From: Bacteroidaceae bacterium
Lineage (GTDB): Bacteria; Bacteroidota; Bacteroidia; Bacteroidales; Bacteroidaceae
Reading direction: 5' to 3'
Length of the DNA: 37,761 nt
Assembly: GCA_017416735.1 (NCBI GenBank)
Contig: JAFQBF010000059.1
Span: 1-37,761, forward strand
Under the pieces are notes generated by a model. The model was given only the letters and a program-made list of their open reading frames with translations, made no database searches and was not told the DNA's origin. Below are positions 27,773-35,862 of the stretch, in pieces; the stretch's first letter is position 1; each line of letters opens with the position of its first letter. The translations under genes were made by a program, and so were the position numbers.

Positions 27773-27784
27773 GGGGGGGGGGGG
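27773..27784 (+). repeat. 12-G homopolymer upstream of the second fimbrial locus
   Basis: Twelve consecutive G lie between AAAT and TAAAATGCCCCC. The tract ends 18 bp before the -33 box at 27803. G runs of this length are prone to slipped-strand mispairing, and the CCCCC just downstream can pair with it as a small hairpin. The count in the assembly may be approximate. Confidence 0.85.
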
Positions 27785-27802
27785 TAAAATGCCCCCTCCC
27801 TA

Positions 27803-27833
27803 TTTGAATTTATTAGGAATTATTATATTTTTG
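27803..27833 (+). promoter_or_regulatory. Strong Bacteroidetes promoter for the DUF3575-DUF5119 genes
   Basis: TTTG (27803-27806) and TATTTTTG (27826-27833) are spaced by 19 bp, an exact consensus match. The transcript start should be near 27840, about 43 bp before the ATG at 27883. Confidence 0.75.
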
Positions 27834-27882
27834 CTTTCTGAACTGACGTTAATGACTATTTAATTACAGGAAAAGGTAGAGA

Positions 27883-28521
27883 ATGAGAACTATCGTGTTT
27901 ATAGGGATGTTGTTCTGGGCACTATGTTCGTTTTCACAAGTTGCATCAGATACGGTTAGAACTTCTTTCCAACGAAGCTCAGAAGATGCTCCCTTATCCC
28001 AATTCGAAGCCTGGGTAGTCAAGTCCAACCTTCTTTACGACGCTCTGTTATCTCCCTCCATCGAAGCTGAATACCGTTTTGCTCCCCGTTGGTCCGCCCA
28101 CGTGGACTTTTCCATCGCCTGGTGGAGCAACAAAAGCAAGCATAAGTATTATCAACTTGTCCAATTAAGTCCCGAAGCCCGTTATTGGTTGAATGACAGG
28201 CAGTATTGGAAAGGACACTACATCGGTGCCTTTGTGGGTGCCGGTCATTACGACTTGTCCAAAGGCAAGGACGGCTATAAGGGCGAATTTATGATGGCAG
28301 GGCTGAGCTATGGCTATATGTTCCCCATCGGACGATGCCTGTCGCTCGATGCCGGCATTGGTGTGGGCTATCTGAATACGGAATACGAAGAATACCTTCC
28401 CATTGAAGGTCACTATGTCTATCAGCAGAAGAGCCGTACCGGCTATTTGGGTCCTGTCAAGGCCCGCTTGTCGTTGGTATGGCACTTTGGACGTAGCTTG
28501 GCGAAAGGAGGAAGCAAATGA
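27883..28521 (+). CDS. DUF3575 outer-membrane protein, first gene of second fimbria-like locus
   Basis: The 212-residue protein has a Sec signal peptide (about 1-22, ending CSFSQVAS). The DUF3575 domain fills the rest: WVVKSNLLYDALLSPSIEAE, WSAHVDFSIAWWSNKSKHKY, LSPEARYWLND, YIGAFVGAGHYDLS and a last strand LSLVWHFG. The family is an eight-strand-type outer-membrane barrel found at the head of Bacteroidales fimbrial clusters. Unlike the 6644 paralogue it lacks an OmpA-like domain and Pro-rich linker. Its stop overlaps the next start by ATGA. A strong promoter and the G12 tract precede it. Confidence 0.85.
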   Translation: MRTIVFIGMLFWALCSFSQVASDTVRTSFQRSSEDAPLSQFEAWVVKSNLLYDALLSPSIEAEYRFAPRWSAHVDFSIAWWSNKSKHKYYQLVQLSPEARYWLNDRQYWKGHYIGAFVGAGHYDLSKGKDGYKGEFMMAGLSYGYMFPIGRCLSLDAGIGVGYLNTEYEEYLPIEGHYVYQQKSRTGYLGPVKARLSLVWHFGRSLAKGGSK

Positions 28522-29546
28522 TGCGCAGGGCATTGTGGCTGGCGGTTGTGTGGGTGATGTTGTTGAGCGGATGCCGCAAGGAGCTATGTTACGACCACGA
28601 ACACCACACCGAGCGCGTGGAGTATATGCTGGCCTTGTCGTACGACATCGAGTGGGAATACAACTTGGAGAGCCACATCGAGTGGGAACAATATTGGAAC
28701 GAGGACTTTGGCATCACTTACGACTCCATCCGTCCGCAGAAGCCGGAAGGTGTACGCGTACATATATACAATGAAGACGACCAGTCGGAGATTGTCCGCA
28801 ACATCGATGAAGAAGGGGCAACCATCCACTTCACGGAAGAAGGACATTATGCGGTGCTGTTGCACAACAACGATACGGAATACATCGTGTACGAAGGGAT
28901 GAACTCCTTTGCTTCGGCTTACGCAACGACCCGTGGGGTGACACGCTCCACTTATTTGGGTAATACCTTTATGGACAGCAAGGGTGAAAGCGATGAAACT
29001 ACGGTGAATCCGCCCGATATGCTGTTCGGCGCTTATCTCGATTCCATCTGGGTGGAGAAATCCACCGAGGTCGATACGCTGAGCGTGACGCTCCATCCGT
29101 TGGTGTTTACTTACTTGGTGCGATACGAGATAGCGGAAGGAGCCGAGTATGTGGCCTTGGCACGCGGTGCTTTGGCAGGGATGGCAAAAGGCGTGAACTT
29201 GGGCAACGGACACACCTCGGCCGAAGAGGCTACGGTGCTGTACGATGCCACGGTGACCGATTTTGGGGCACAGGCGTTGGTGAAATCGTTCGGTGTGCCG
29301 GATTATCCGAATCCCAACTATTCGCGTAACCCGCGGACCTACGGATTGAACTTGGAAGTCCGCCTGCAGGATGGCAGCTACCAGCAGTTCGACTTCGATG
29401 TGACCGACCAAGTGGAGAAACAGCCGCATGGCGGGGTAATCGTGGTGAAGGACATCAAGATAGAAGCGCCGACTGGAAGTGGCGGCGGATTCGATATTGG
29501 TGTAGAAGGATGGGGTGATGCCATCGACATCCCTTTACCGTTGTAG
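28518..29546 (+). CDS. DUF5119 lipoprotein, fimbrial-locus accessory
   Basis: This 342-residue lipoprotein (lipobox LLSGC, Cys20) begins RKELCYDHEHH, the marker I know for DUF5119. The remainder is beta-rich, with ATIHFTEEGHYAVLLHNND, LDSIWVEKSTEVDTLSVTLH and VVVKDIKIEAPTGSGGGFD. DUF5119 genes lie next to DUF3575 and fimbrillin genes in Bacteroides, where they are presumed to anchor or assemble the fibre. It overlaps the DUF3575 gene by ATGA and is GC-richer than the fimbrillin genes downstream, from which it is separated by the 61-aa cassette. Confidence 0.85.
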   Translation: MMRRALWLAVVWVMLLSGCRKELCYDHEHHTERVEYMLALSYDIEWEYNLESHIEWEQYWNEDFGITYDSIRPQKPEGVRVHIYNEDDQSEIVRNIDEEGATIHFTEEGHYAVLLHNNDTEYIVYEGMNSFASAYATTRGVTRSTYLGNTFMDSKGESDETTVNPPDMLFGAYLDSIWVEKSTEVDTLSVTLHPLVFTYLVRYEIAEGAEYVALARGALAGMAKGVNLGNGHTSAEEATVLYDATVTDFGAQALVKSFGVPDYPNPNYSRNPRTYGLNLEVRLQDGSYQQFDFDVTDQVEKQPHGGVIVVKDIKIEAPTGSGGGFDIGVEGWGDAIDIPLPL

Positions 29547-29550
29547 AGGA

Positions 29551-29597
29551 TGTGTTATCCTGTAGAGGAGCGAAGGATATGAATACATAAGGAAGAG
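29551..29597 (+). repeat. Degenerate dispersed repeat at the left edge of the 61-aa cassette
   Basis: TGTGTTATCCTGTAGAGGAG and its continuation resemble 30064-30108; both end in the identical ACATAAGGAAGAG. The pair brackets the 61-aa gene as imperfect direct repeats. Confidence 0.65.
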
Positions 29598-29602
29598 AAA
29601 AA

Positions 29603-29656
29603 CGTTCTTTGATATACTGAAACATAACGAGAGGAGTGTAGGATACAACATTTTAA
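29603..29656 (+). repeat. 55-bp repeat, copy 2, upstream of the 61-aa gene
   Basis: It opens CGTTCTTTGATATACTGAAA and ends CAACATTTTAA; copy 1 is at 26322. Differences cluster at base 9 and in a short purine stretch near the middle. It ends 10 bp before the -33 box at 29667. Confidence 0.8.
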
Positions 29657-29666
29657 GAATAGATTA

Positions 29667-29696
29667 TTTGTTTCTAAAAAGAAATGTGTATCTTTG
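29667..29696 (+). promoter_or_regulatory. Promoter of the 61-aa gene
   Basis: TTTG at 29667-29670 and TATCTTTG at 29689-29696 with 18 bp between match the Bacteroidetes consensus. The start codon is 39 bp further on. Confidence 0.7.
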
Positions 29697-29735
29697 TACT
29701 TGATGAGTAAGATTCTTTATATAAAATAAAAGCGT

Positions 29736-29921
29736 ATGTCGGATAAAGAAGTAAAAGAATTTATGGAAAAGCTGGACGCCGGTTTAAAATTGGCTGAAAA
29801 ACGGATGTTGCAAGAAAAAGCATTACGTGGTGAATCTGTAATAGTCTATACGGAAGGAAAAGGAATTGAGCATATTCCTGCAAGTAGGGTTATTTCGAGT
29901 AATGCTTTGCTCCAAAATTAA
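29736..29921 (+). CDS. Small 61-aa protein of unknown function
   Basis: The frame from ATG 29736 gives 61 residues (stop at 29919). The first half is a charged amphipathic helix (EVKEFMEKLDAGLKLAEKRM), the second a short strand and turn (SVIVYTEGKGIEHIPA). It has no signal peptide. It could be an antitoxin-like or DNA-binding-associated small protein, but I cannot name a family. Its reality is supported by a consensus promoter before it and a strong terminator after it. It forms a self-contained unit inserted between DUF5119 and the fimbrillin genes, with flanks like those of the AAA_14 gene. Confidence 0.75.
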   Translation: MSDKEVKEFMEKLDAGLKLAEKRMLQEKALRGESVIVYTEGKGIEHIPASRVISSNALLQN

Positions 29922-29943
29922 GAAATTACTGTTATCAATCTCT

Positions 29944-29990
29944 CGTCCCCACAATCCAATATTTAAGGATTTGTGGGGACGATTTTATTT
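29944..29990 (+). terminator. Terminator of the 61-aa gene
   Basis: GTCCCCACAATCC (29945-29957) pairs with GGATTTGTGGGGAC (29967-29980) with one bulged base, followed by the T-rich GATTTTATTT. The CCCCAC/GTGGGG stem core is shared with the hairpins around the Rpn gene. Confidence 0.85.
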
Positions 29991-30013
29991 CTCTTATTAT
30001 GTTTTGGTAATAT
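29977..30013 (+). repeat. Right-flank repeat, copy 2
   Basis: GGACGATTTTATTTCTCTTA followed by TTATGTTTTGGTAATAT matches the segment just after the ATPase gene (27676-27711). It overlaps the 3' arm and tail of the terminator. Confidence 0.7.
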
Positions 30014-30108
30014 TGTCATCCAGAGCGAAGCGAAGGATCTCGGGAACATTAGCTTCCCCCCTCGTGTCATCCTGAACGGAGTGAAGTATCTGAGAACATA
30101 AGGAAGAG
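30013..30108 (+). repeat. Two tandem copies of the GTCATCC...GCGAAGGATCT dispersed repeat
   Basis: Copy one is TTGTCATCCAGAGCGAAGCG from 30013, copy two GTGTCATCCTGAACGGAGTG from 30064. Both continue with a GGATCT/GTATCT core and GAACAT-type end. They lie just before the first fimbrillin gene and are related to 21954-22011 and 29551-29597. No clear TAnnTTTG promoter follows them; TAATATTG at 30008-30015 is the nearest. Confidence 0.7.
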
Positions 30109-30153
30109 TAAAGAAAAAATAAATATAAGTTTAACTAATAAAATACTACAATT

Positions 30154-31389
30154 ATGAAAAAGACATTATGGATGCTTGGAGTGGCTGTAGCAGCCTTGAC
30201 AAGTTGTACGCAAAGTGAAGTGGTGGATATACCTGAAAGCAGAATAATTCAGTTTGATACATTTGTAGGAAAGAGTACGAGAGCGGCTATACCTATCAAC
30301 CAGTATCAAGATAATAATCAGTATGATACAGAGACTCCTCCCAAGAGTAATTTATATCAATTCTGGGTATTTGGGACGCAAAGTGATATGAATGTATTGA
30401 AGTTTGATGGTACGGATGAAAAAGCAAAAGTATATTTTCATAAGGCAAACAATACTTTCCTTTATGATAATCATTTGACTTGGAAATTTGGTGAAACCTA
30501 TAATTTTGCGGCTTATTCTAATGGAAATAAACCATTGGTAGAAAATGCCGAATATGATACGCCCGTAACAACTCCACCTGCAGCAGTAACATTTGAAGAT
30601 TTAATAGCTGATAATGTGATTTATGGTAGTAAACTTTTCTTTGATGATTATACAGTAGGTGATATGGATTTGTTGGCTGCTATAACTACTACAACAACAC
30701 TTCCACAAAATGCTTCTTCTGTAAGTTCTGTGCCGTTGTATTTTGAACATATGTTGGCTCTTGTTAATATCAGATTAGAGAATAATACGGAAGATTTGCA
30801 TATGCAGATTGATGATATGACGTTTAATGCCATAACGAAGGATGACTGTTCATATATGATAAATGTGGCGAACACAAATGCAACAAAAGAGACCAGAACA
30901 ATCGTATGGGAAAATATGAATTCACAGTATGGAGATAATAATGCGAATGATAGAGTGACAAATGGTACTTATGAATTTATGGGAACAGCTAAAGGAATAC
31001 AAATGTCTAATAATCTATCTACAAGCCCAGATGATTATTTAGCACCAGGTCAGGCTTTGGAATTGACTTATTTTGTGATTCCTCAAAATAATCAAAATAT
31101 AAAAGACATCACTTTGACTACTCAGTCATATCATCGAACAGAAACAGATAATGGGAATGGAGGACAAATTTATACATATGAATTGTCAAATAATACTGGT
31201 CAAGTAAAGACTCATAAAGTGTCATTGGCAGTGCCTAATCAAGGTCATACCTCTTGGCAGCCAGGATATAGATATAGTTATACCGGTTCATTGAGTGGAA
31301 ATGCACATTTTATTCATTTTGAAGTAAAGAGTGTGACTGACTGGAGTGCTAATAATACTGAAGTTAATGGTTCGGTTGTAACCGAGTAG
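30154..31389 (+). CDS. Fimbrillin family lipoprotein (Mfa-like, probable shaft subunit)
   Basis: The protein has 411 residues with lipobox ALTSC (Cys18). The N-terminal strand RIIQFDTFVGKSTRAAIPI is the classic fimbrillin opening, followed by YQFWVFGTQSD, LTWKFGETYNFAAYS and FEHMLALVNIRL, all hallmarks of the Mfa_like_1 family. The protein ends with GYRYSYTGSL and a strand FIHFEVKSVTDW. In such fibres the lipoprotein precursor reaches the surface and is assembled by donor-strand exchange. It is markedly more AT-rich than the two fimbrillin genes behind it and DUF5119 in front, so it is probably the exchangeable major subunit; that role is inferred. Confidence 0.87.
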   Translation: MKKTLWMLGVAVAALTSCTQSEVVDIPESRIIQFDTFVGKSTRAAIPINQYQDNNQYDTETPPKSNLYQFWVFGTQSDMNVLKFDGTDEKAKVYFHKANNTFLYDNHLTWKFGETYNFAAYSNGNKPLVENAEYDTPVTTPPAAVTFEDLIADNVIYGSKLFFDDYTVGDMDLLAAITTTTTLPQNASSVSSVPLYFEHMLALVNIRLENNTEDLHMQIDDMTFNAITKDDCSYMINVANTNATKETRTIVWENMNSQYGDNNANDRVTNGTYEFMGTAKGIQMSNNLSTSPDDYLAPGQALELTYFVIPQNNQNIKDITLTTQSYHRTETDNGNGGQIYTYELSNNTGQVKTHKVSLAVPNQGHTSWQPGYRYSYTGSLSGNAHFIHFEVKSVTDWSANNTEVNGSVVTE

Positions 31390-31395
31390 TTTGTT

Positions 31396-32376
31396 ATGAA
31401 ACTGTATAATGAGATGTCGAAAACAATCTTATATTGCAAAATTCTTATCGTGATTGGACTTTTGTTTTCGTGCTCTGAAAGTAGTCAGGAAGAATTAGTC
31501 CCCGAAGTGGAAATCCGCTTCGGGGCAGCTATAGCTGATTCTCGTTCTCTCATCGAAGAGCCTGCCTCTATGGGACGTTTTTCGGTATGGGCGTGGCGTA
31601 AGCATCAGACAGCTACAACAAAAAATCAAGTGTTCGATGAAGAGGTTATAACATACGATGCAAATATATCTTCTTGGACGTACGAATATCCCCGTACTTG
31701 GCATCTGAACAACACTTACAACTTCTACGCCCTCTATCCCGACACCATCACCGATGCAAGTTACAACGAAAACGGAAAACTCACCATTCCACGTTTGGAT
31801 ATTCGGCAAACCGATGAATACAATCATACAAAGGTGGTCGATTTAATGAAAGCCACTCAATATGTGGAGGTAGGAATGAATCCTCCCGAAGCGGTGAATC
31901 TGACCTTTACCCATATGCTGACCAATGTAAACATCGATTTGAAGATGCATCAAGCGAACGGGGAAGCGGGTGATGTGATGGAAGTGACATACGTTCTTTT
32001 AAATGGGATGAACAATGTAGGCTCTATGCAGAATGATGTATGGAACCTTTCAGAACCATCCTACTTTTGGGATAGATTGAATACACCGAAACAATTGAGT
32101 GTCGATGCCCAACCTTGTTTCAGCAATGTATTGATGATTCCTCAGACCATTGCTGAAAATCAGGTGATGCTCTATGTGCTTTATAGCTATCAGCAGGAGG
32201 GAGGTGAACCGATGACTAAATTGCTGGAAACCTATTTGCCGGCAGGAGAATGGAAGGCAGGAGAGAAAATAGTTTATACAGGTACGATACAGGTAGATAA
32301 CAGCATTGTGTTCGATACGCCCCAAGTGGAATCGTGGGGAACCGAACAGGTGGGGGGAACCATCATTATACAATAA
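31396..32376 (+). CDS. Fimbrillin family lipoprotein, second subunit
   Basis: The 326-residue frame begins 7 bp after the preceding stop; a second ATG at 31414 gives a tidier signal peptide (lipobox LLFSC). Mfa_like_1 features are VEIRFGAAIADSRSLIEEP, GRFSVWAWRKHQ, WHLNNTYNFYALYPD, NLTFTHMLTNVNIDLKM and a terminal GEKIVYTGTIQVDN. It is shorter than the first subunit. In related clusters such genes encode minor or adaptor subunits between the shaft and tip. Confidence 0.84.
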   Translation: MKLYNEMSKTILYCKILIVIGLLFSCSESSQEELVPEVEIRFGAAIADSRSLIEEPASMGRFSVWAWRKHQTATTKNQVFDEEVITYDANISSWTYEYPRTWHLNNTYNFYALYPDTITDASYNENGKLTIPRLDIRQTDEYNHTKVVDLMKATQYVEVGMNPPEAVNLTFTHMLTNVNIDLKMHQANGEAGDVMEVTYVLLNGMNNVGSMQNDVWNLSEPSYFWDRLNTPKQLSVDAQPCFSNVLMIPQTIAENQVMLYVLYSYQQEGGEPMTKLLETYLPAGEWKAGEKIVYTGTIQVDNSIVFDTPQVESWGTEQVGGTIIIQ

Positions 32377-32378
32377 GA

Positions 32379-33458
32379 ATGGAGATGTGGATGAAATATG
32401 GAATAAGATGTTTGTTGATGGCTTTCGTAGTAACAAGCTGTCAACAAGACGAAACGGTAGAGCCTCCTTTAGACCCTACCGAAGACTACATTTTTTTCAA
32501 CACCGAAGTGGCAAGTCGTGGCGAACTGGTGACCGAAATGACCGGACGTAACTTTGGTGTGATGGGATACGAATACACAGGCGATTGGAATACAGTAAAA
32601 GTGCAGGCCAAACCCAATTTGTTCAATGCTCAGACCATCGAGTGGAATGAGGAATCGGGCGTGCATCAGTACACTCCTCCTCTGAAAACTTGGAAGCCCG
32701 GGTACAAATATACATTTTTTGGCTACTACCCGGAAGGACTTACGGTAAGTGGAAGCGAAGTGGAAGGTGTTCCTTATCTGACCTACACCTTGCCCGATAC
32801 ACCGGCCGATATGAAGGATGTGATGACGACCGTAGTCTATGATACCGACAACTCGGCTTCCAATTCTGTAGGGCTGACATTCCAACATCGGTTGGTGGCG
32901 ATGAATGTACAGGCCCGTAACTTCAATACTCCCTATAACGGAAATCCGGTATATATCAAGTTGACGGATGTAAGCATTACTTATACCAATTTAAAATATG
33001 ATAAAGTAACCCTTCCGATGGACGCTTCGTTACCCGTTGCCCGTACAGAAGCGACTAATCAAACCAAAGCATATACCATTCTTCAAAATGGAAACTTACT
33101 GATTTCTCCTACGGATACCAATACTGGAGAGACAACATCTGTGGAAGTTTCGGCAGGGCAAGAACCACCGACAACCTTAATTTTGATTCCACAAGAAGGT
33201 ACGGATGAGGCTAACGATTACTTGAAAGGAACTGTGACGTTTACTTTTGACTATGTGGATGCCAATGGGAATAAGATAACGATAGCCGATGTTGCCGAAC
33301 AGCCAGGAATAAGAACTTTACCTTTCGATTTAGGTAAAAGTATCGTGGCAGGTCGTAAATATGCGTTGCTGATGAACTTTTCGCGGACATCGGTAACCAT
33401 CGCCATTGTAGAATCGGGTGAATGGACAGACAAAGATATAGATATTGAATTTGAATAG
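32379..33458 (+). CDS. Fimbrillin family lipoprotein, third subunit
   Basis: I use ATG 32379, 2 bp after the previous stop; ATG 32391 is also possible, and the frame upstream overlaps the preceding gene and is not plausible. The 359-residue protein has lipobox VVTSC (Cys21). The body shows YIFFNTEVASRGELVTEM, GRNFGVMGYEYTGDW, KPGYKYTFFGYYPEG, LTFQHRLVAMNVQARNF and GRKYALLMNFSRTSVTI, all Mfa_like_1 traits. It is probably an adaptor or tip-proximal subunit. It ends 8 bp before the DUF4906 gene. Confidence 0.84.
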   Translation: MEMWMKYGIRCLLMAFVVTSCQQDETVEPPLDPTEDYIFFNTEVASRGELVTEMTGRNFGVMGYEYTGDWNTVKVQAKPNLFNAQTIEWNEESGVHQYTPPLKTWKPGYKYTFFGYYPEGLTVSGSEVEGVPYLTYTLPDTPADMKDVMTTVVYDTDNSASNSVGLTFQHRLVAMNVQARNFNTPYNGNPVYIKLTDVSITYTNLKYDKVTLPMDASLPVARTEATNQTKAYTILQNGNLLISPTDTNTGETTSVEVSAGQEPPTTLILIPQEGTDEANDYLKGTVTFTFDYVDANGNKITIADVAEQPGIRTLPFDLGKSIVAGRKYALLMNFSRTSVTIAIVESGEWTDKDIDIEFE

Positions 33459-33465
33459 GACGAAT

Positions 33466-35862
33466 ATGAAGATAAGGGATTGTATAAAATATGTGGTATG
33501 TACGCTTGTGGTGATATGCGTTGTGGCGTGTACAACTGATGAACAAGAATGGGGGTCGGCTAAGGATATGGTGCAGGTGGTAGGACGGGTTACGGCATTC
33601 GAAGACCATTCCGTGACTTCGCGTGCCTTGAAGACCAACGAGGAATCCAAAATCAACAATATGAGTCTCTTTATCTTTGAAGAGGGCGGTAATTGTGTCA
33701 GTCAGCAATATGTGAATAGTTCACGACCGGTGTTTGTCATTGACCGTAGTAAGTTGACAGGGGCATTGGATAAAACCAAGATTTATATGCTGGCCAACGT
33801 GGGAGAGATAGGGAATGTCGATAATCTTGATGCTTTGCAAGCATATACGTGTGAGGTCGGAAATTCGATAGATGTTGTTCCGGAAAATGGTTTCCCGATG
33901 ATGGGACATATGGATGATGTGAACTTGACGCAAGGAAATACAAATCTGTCTGCTGTGTTGGAGATTCCTTTGACTTGTCTTTATGCCAAGATGGTGTTTA
34001 ATCTGCAGGTAAATACGTTTCAATCGGTGGTGGGCTATGTGCCTGCTTTCCGCTTGGAAAGCTGGGAAGTACATAATATGCCTAAAACGGTAGCTTTGGC
34101 TGAAAGTGAGTTTCCGAATGTGGAGGAATATTATGAAGAGGCTTTCGTTTCGAATGAAAGTACGGGAAGTAATCCGGTGAGCGGTTCCGGTACATTAAGT
34201 TTCAGTTTCTATTTGCCGGAACATAAGATAAAAGCCAATACTTGGAACGATTATCCTGCCAATATAACTGATGATGAAAAGCAACGCTTCAAGCCGAAAC
34301 GTGTAGAGGAAGGAACAAAGCCTACTTTTGTCCGTATCAAGGGGTCGTTTTCCAATCATCAAGGGCATATGCAGAATGTCAGTTACGACATCTATTTAGG
34401 ATTGGATAATTGGCAGGATTTTAAGGTGCTTCGCAACTATCAATACAATAACCATGTAGTGATTAAGGGGATAACCAATGCATTGGATGGAGAGGAAGGT
34501 TCGATTTCTATCGATCATCGGGTGAATGTGGAACGGAGCGAGTTTACTGTGGCCATGGAACGTGAAACGATGCTGGATTGCCACTTCGAGGTTCGTCCGA
34601 TGCGTGTGACGCTGAACAATGGTGGAAAGGTGGTGGCTAAAGTACGAAGCGGATGCGACTGGATTCGGTTGGAAACCAAGAAAACGGGTGGTACCAATCA
34701 TTGTGCCAATGGGAAACGGAAGTATTTTACCACTACACTAATGAACGAATTGGGTAATACGGCTGTGGTGACATCGAATGAAGATAATTGTATCTGGGCT
34801 TATATTGATGAAAATGTGGATGTGTCGAAAGCACAGGATGGAGTGCGTACGGATACGGTGACATTCAATTATTATGCCGATGTCAATGCAGACGTCAATA
34901 CGGCTATACCCACTAAAACTGAAACATACACCTTTGCTCAACGCTATCTTTATCCGATTACTGTGACAAGACCTGATGGAAGTACTCATACTTATTACAT
35001 CGAGTACTACGAAGAATACCTTCACGACTTCGATTCGGAAAATGACTTCAATCAGACGGATGATGAAGGTATGGCGTGGGGATTGGAGAATGTGTGGTTG
35101 TCGAATAAATATAAAGCAGCTTATGTAGATCAAACAGGAGGTAATTTCTTGACCTTTTTATTGTCGCTTTTTGGTTGGAATCAAGAAGATTTTATTAATA
35201 GTTTAAGTTCTGATGATACAAATTCTTATTATGATTTTTATCTGTCGAGAGACAATCCTTATTCAGACTCGAAAATAAGGGATTATAGTGGACATCAATT
35301 TTGTGAGGAAATAGTTACCACGGCAGGTATTAAGAATCAATCATTGACGTTGACTGATTTACCAGAAAGTGCGGTAGAGTATTGTTATAACAAGAATAAG
35401 CGAAATCCAGATACAGGTTTAGTTCAAGTTGCACATTGGTATTTACCTGCAATTGACGAAATTGAAGAGATTACGATGGGAGCGTATACAGATTTTGATG
35501 TTTTTCAGGAAAATTATTACTGGTCATCGCAACCTGCATATATAAACAATGATTTGTCTATAACAGGAAGTATTGTGTCGGGTACAGGTGAATATAGCTC
35601 CGATGATATTAGTCGTGCAAGAGCGACTAAAGTAGTTTATAATGGAAGTAATAGTCAGGAACCATATACCAATGCAGGAAGTGGTACGGAAGGAAAATCT
35701 GGAAAGAATGTTGGAAAGGTGGAAAATGTTGGGGGATTTTTTAATCCTAAATATATTATTAATTATACTTACACACCTTATGCTAATCCTGAAATAACTA
35801 TAGGAGAAGGAAATATGCTACGTACTAAGAAGAACCGTATCCGTGCGGTCTATAAACCATGA
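33466..35862 (+). CDS. DUF4906-type large lipoprotein, probable fimbrial tip
   Basis: From ATG 33466 the protein has 798 residues and lipobox VVAC (Cys22). The first 330 or so residues form a fimbrillin-like region (NNMSLFIFEEGGNCVSQQY, MLANVGEIGNVDNLDAL, PLTCLYAKMVFNLQV, LRNYQYNNHVVIKGI) that I place in DUF4906. A middle beta-sandwich, BACON-like, follows. The end carries a module with AHWYLPAIDEIEEI, YYWSSQPAYINN and RARATKVV, like the W-LPS...YWSS lectin-type/DUF1566 domains. That module, from about 35100 on, is more AT-rich than the rest, suggesting tip exchange. The position as last gene fits a tip adhesin. Confidence 0.85.
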   Translation: MKIRDCIKYVVCTLVVICVVACTTDEQEWGSAKDMVQVVGRVTAFEDHSVTSRALKTNEESKINNMSLFIFEEGGNCVSQQYVNSSRPVFVIDRSKLTGALDKTKIYMLANVGEIGNVDNLDALQAYTCEVGNSIDVVPENGFPMMGHMDDVNLTQGNTNLSAVLEIPLTCLYAKMVFNLQVNTFQSVVGYVPAFRLESWEVHNMPKTVALAESEFPNVEEYYEEAFVSNESTGSNPVSGSGTLSFSFYLPEHKIKANTWNDYPANITDDEKQRFKPKRVEEGTKPTFVRIKGSFSNHQGHMQNVSYDIYLGLDNWQDFKVLRNYQYNNHVVIKGITNALDGEEGSISIDHRVNVERSEFTVAMERETMLDCHFEVRPMRVTLNNGGKVVAKVRSGCDWIRLETKKTGGTNHCANGKRKYFTTTLMNELGNTAVVTSNEDNCIWAYIDENVDVSKAQDGVRTDTVTFNYYADVNADVNTAIPTKTETYTFAQRYLYPITVTRPDGSTHTYYIEYYEEYLHDFDSENDFNQTDDEGMAWGLENVWLSNKYKAAYVDQTGGNFLTFLLSLFGWNQEDFINSLSSDDTNSYYDFYLSRDNPYSDSKIRDYSGHQFCEEIVTTAGIKNQSLTLTDLPESAVEYCYNKNKRNPDTGLVQVAHWYLPAIDEIEEITMGAYTDFDVFQENYYWSSQPAYINNDLSITGSIVSGTGEYSSDDISRARATKVVYNGSNSQEPYTNAGSGTEGKSGKNVGKVENVGGFFNPKYIINYTYTPYANPEITIGEGNMLRTKKNRIRAVYKP

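Noticed and set aside
27712..27882. Invertible promoter before the second fimbrial locus
   Set aside because: I looked for inverted repeats flanking the promoter and for a nearby tyrosine or serine recombinase gene and saw neither in this window.
26507..29921. Toxin-antitoxin pair made of the ATPase and the 61-aa protein
   Set aside because: They are about 2 kb apart with other genes between them and have separate promoters; only their flanks are alike.
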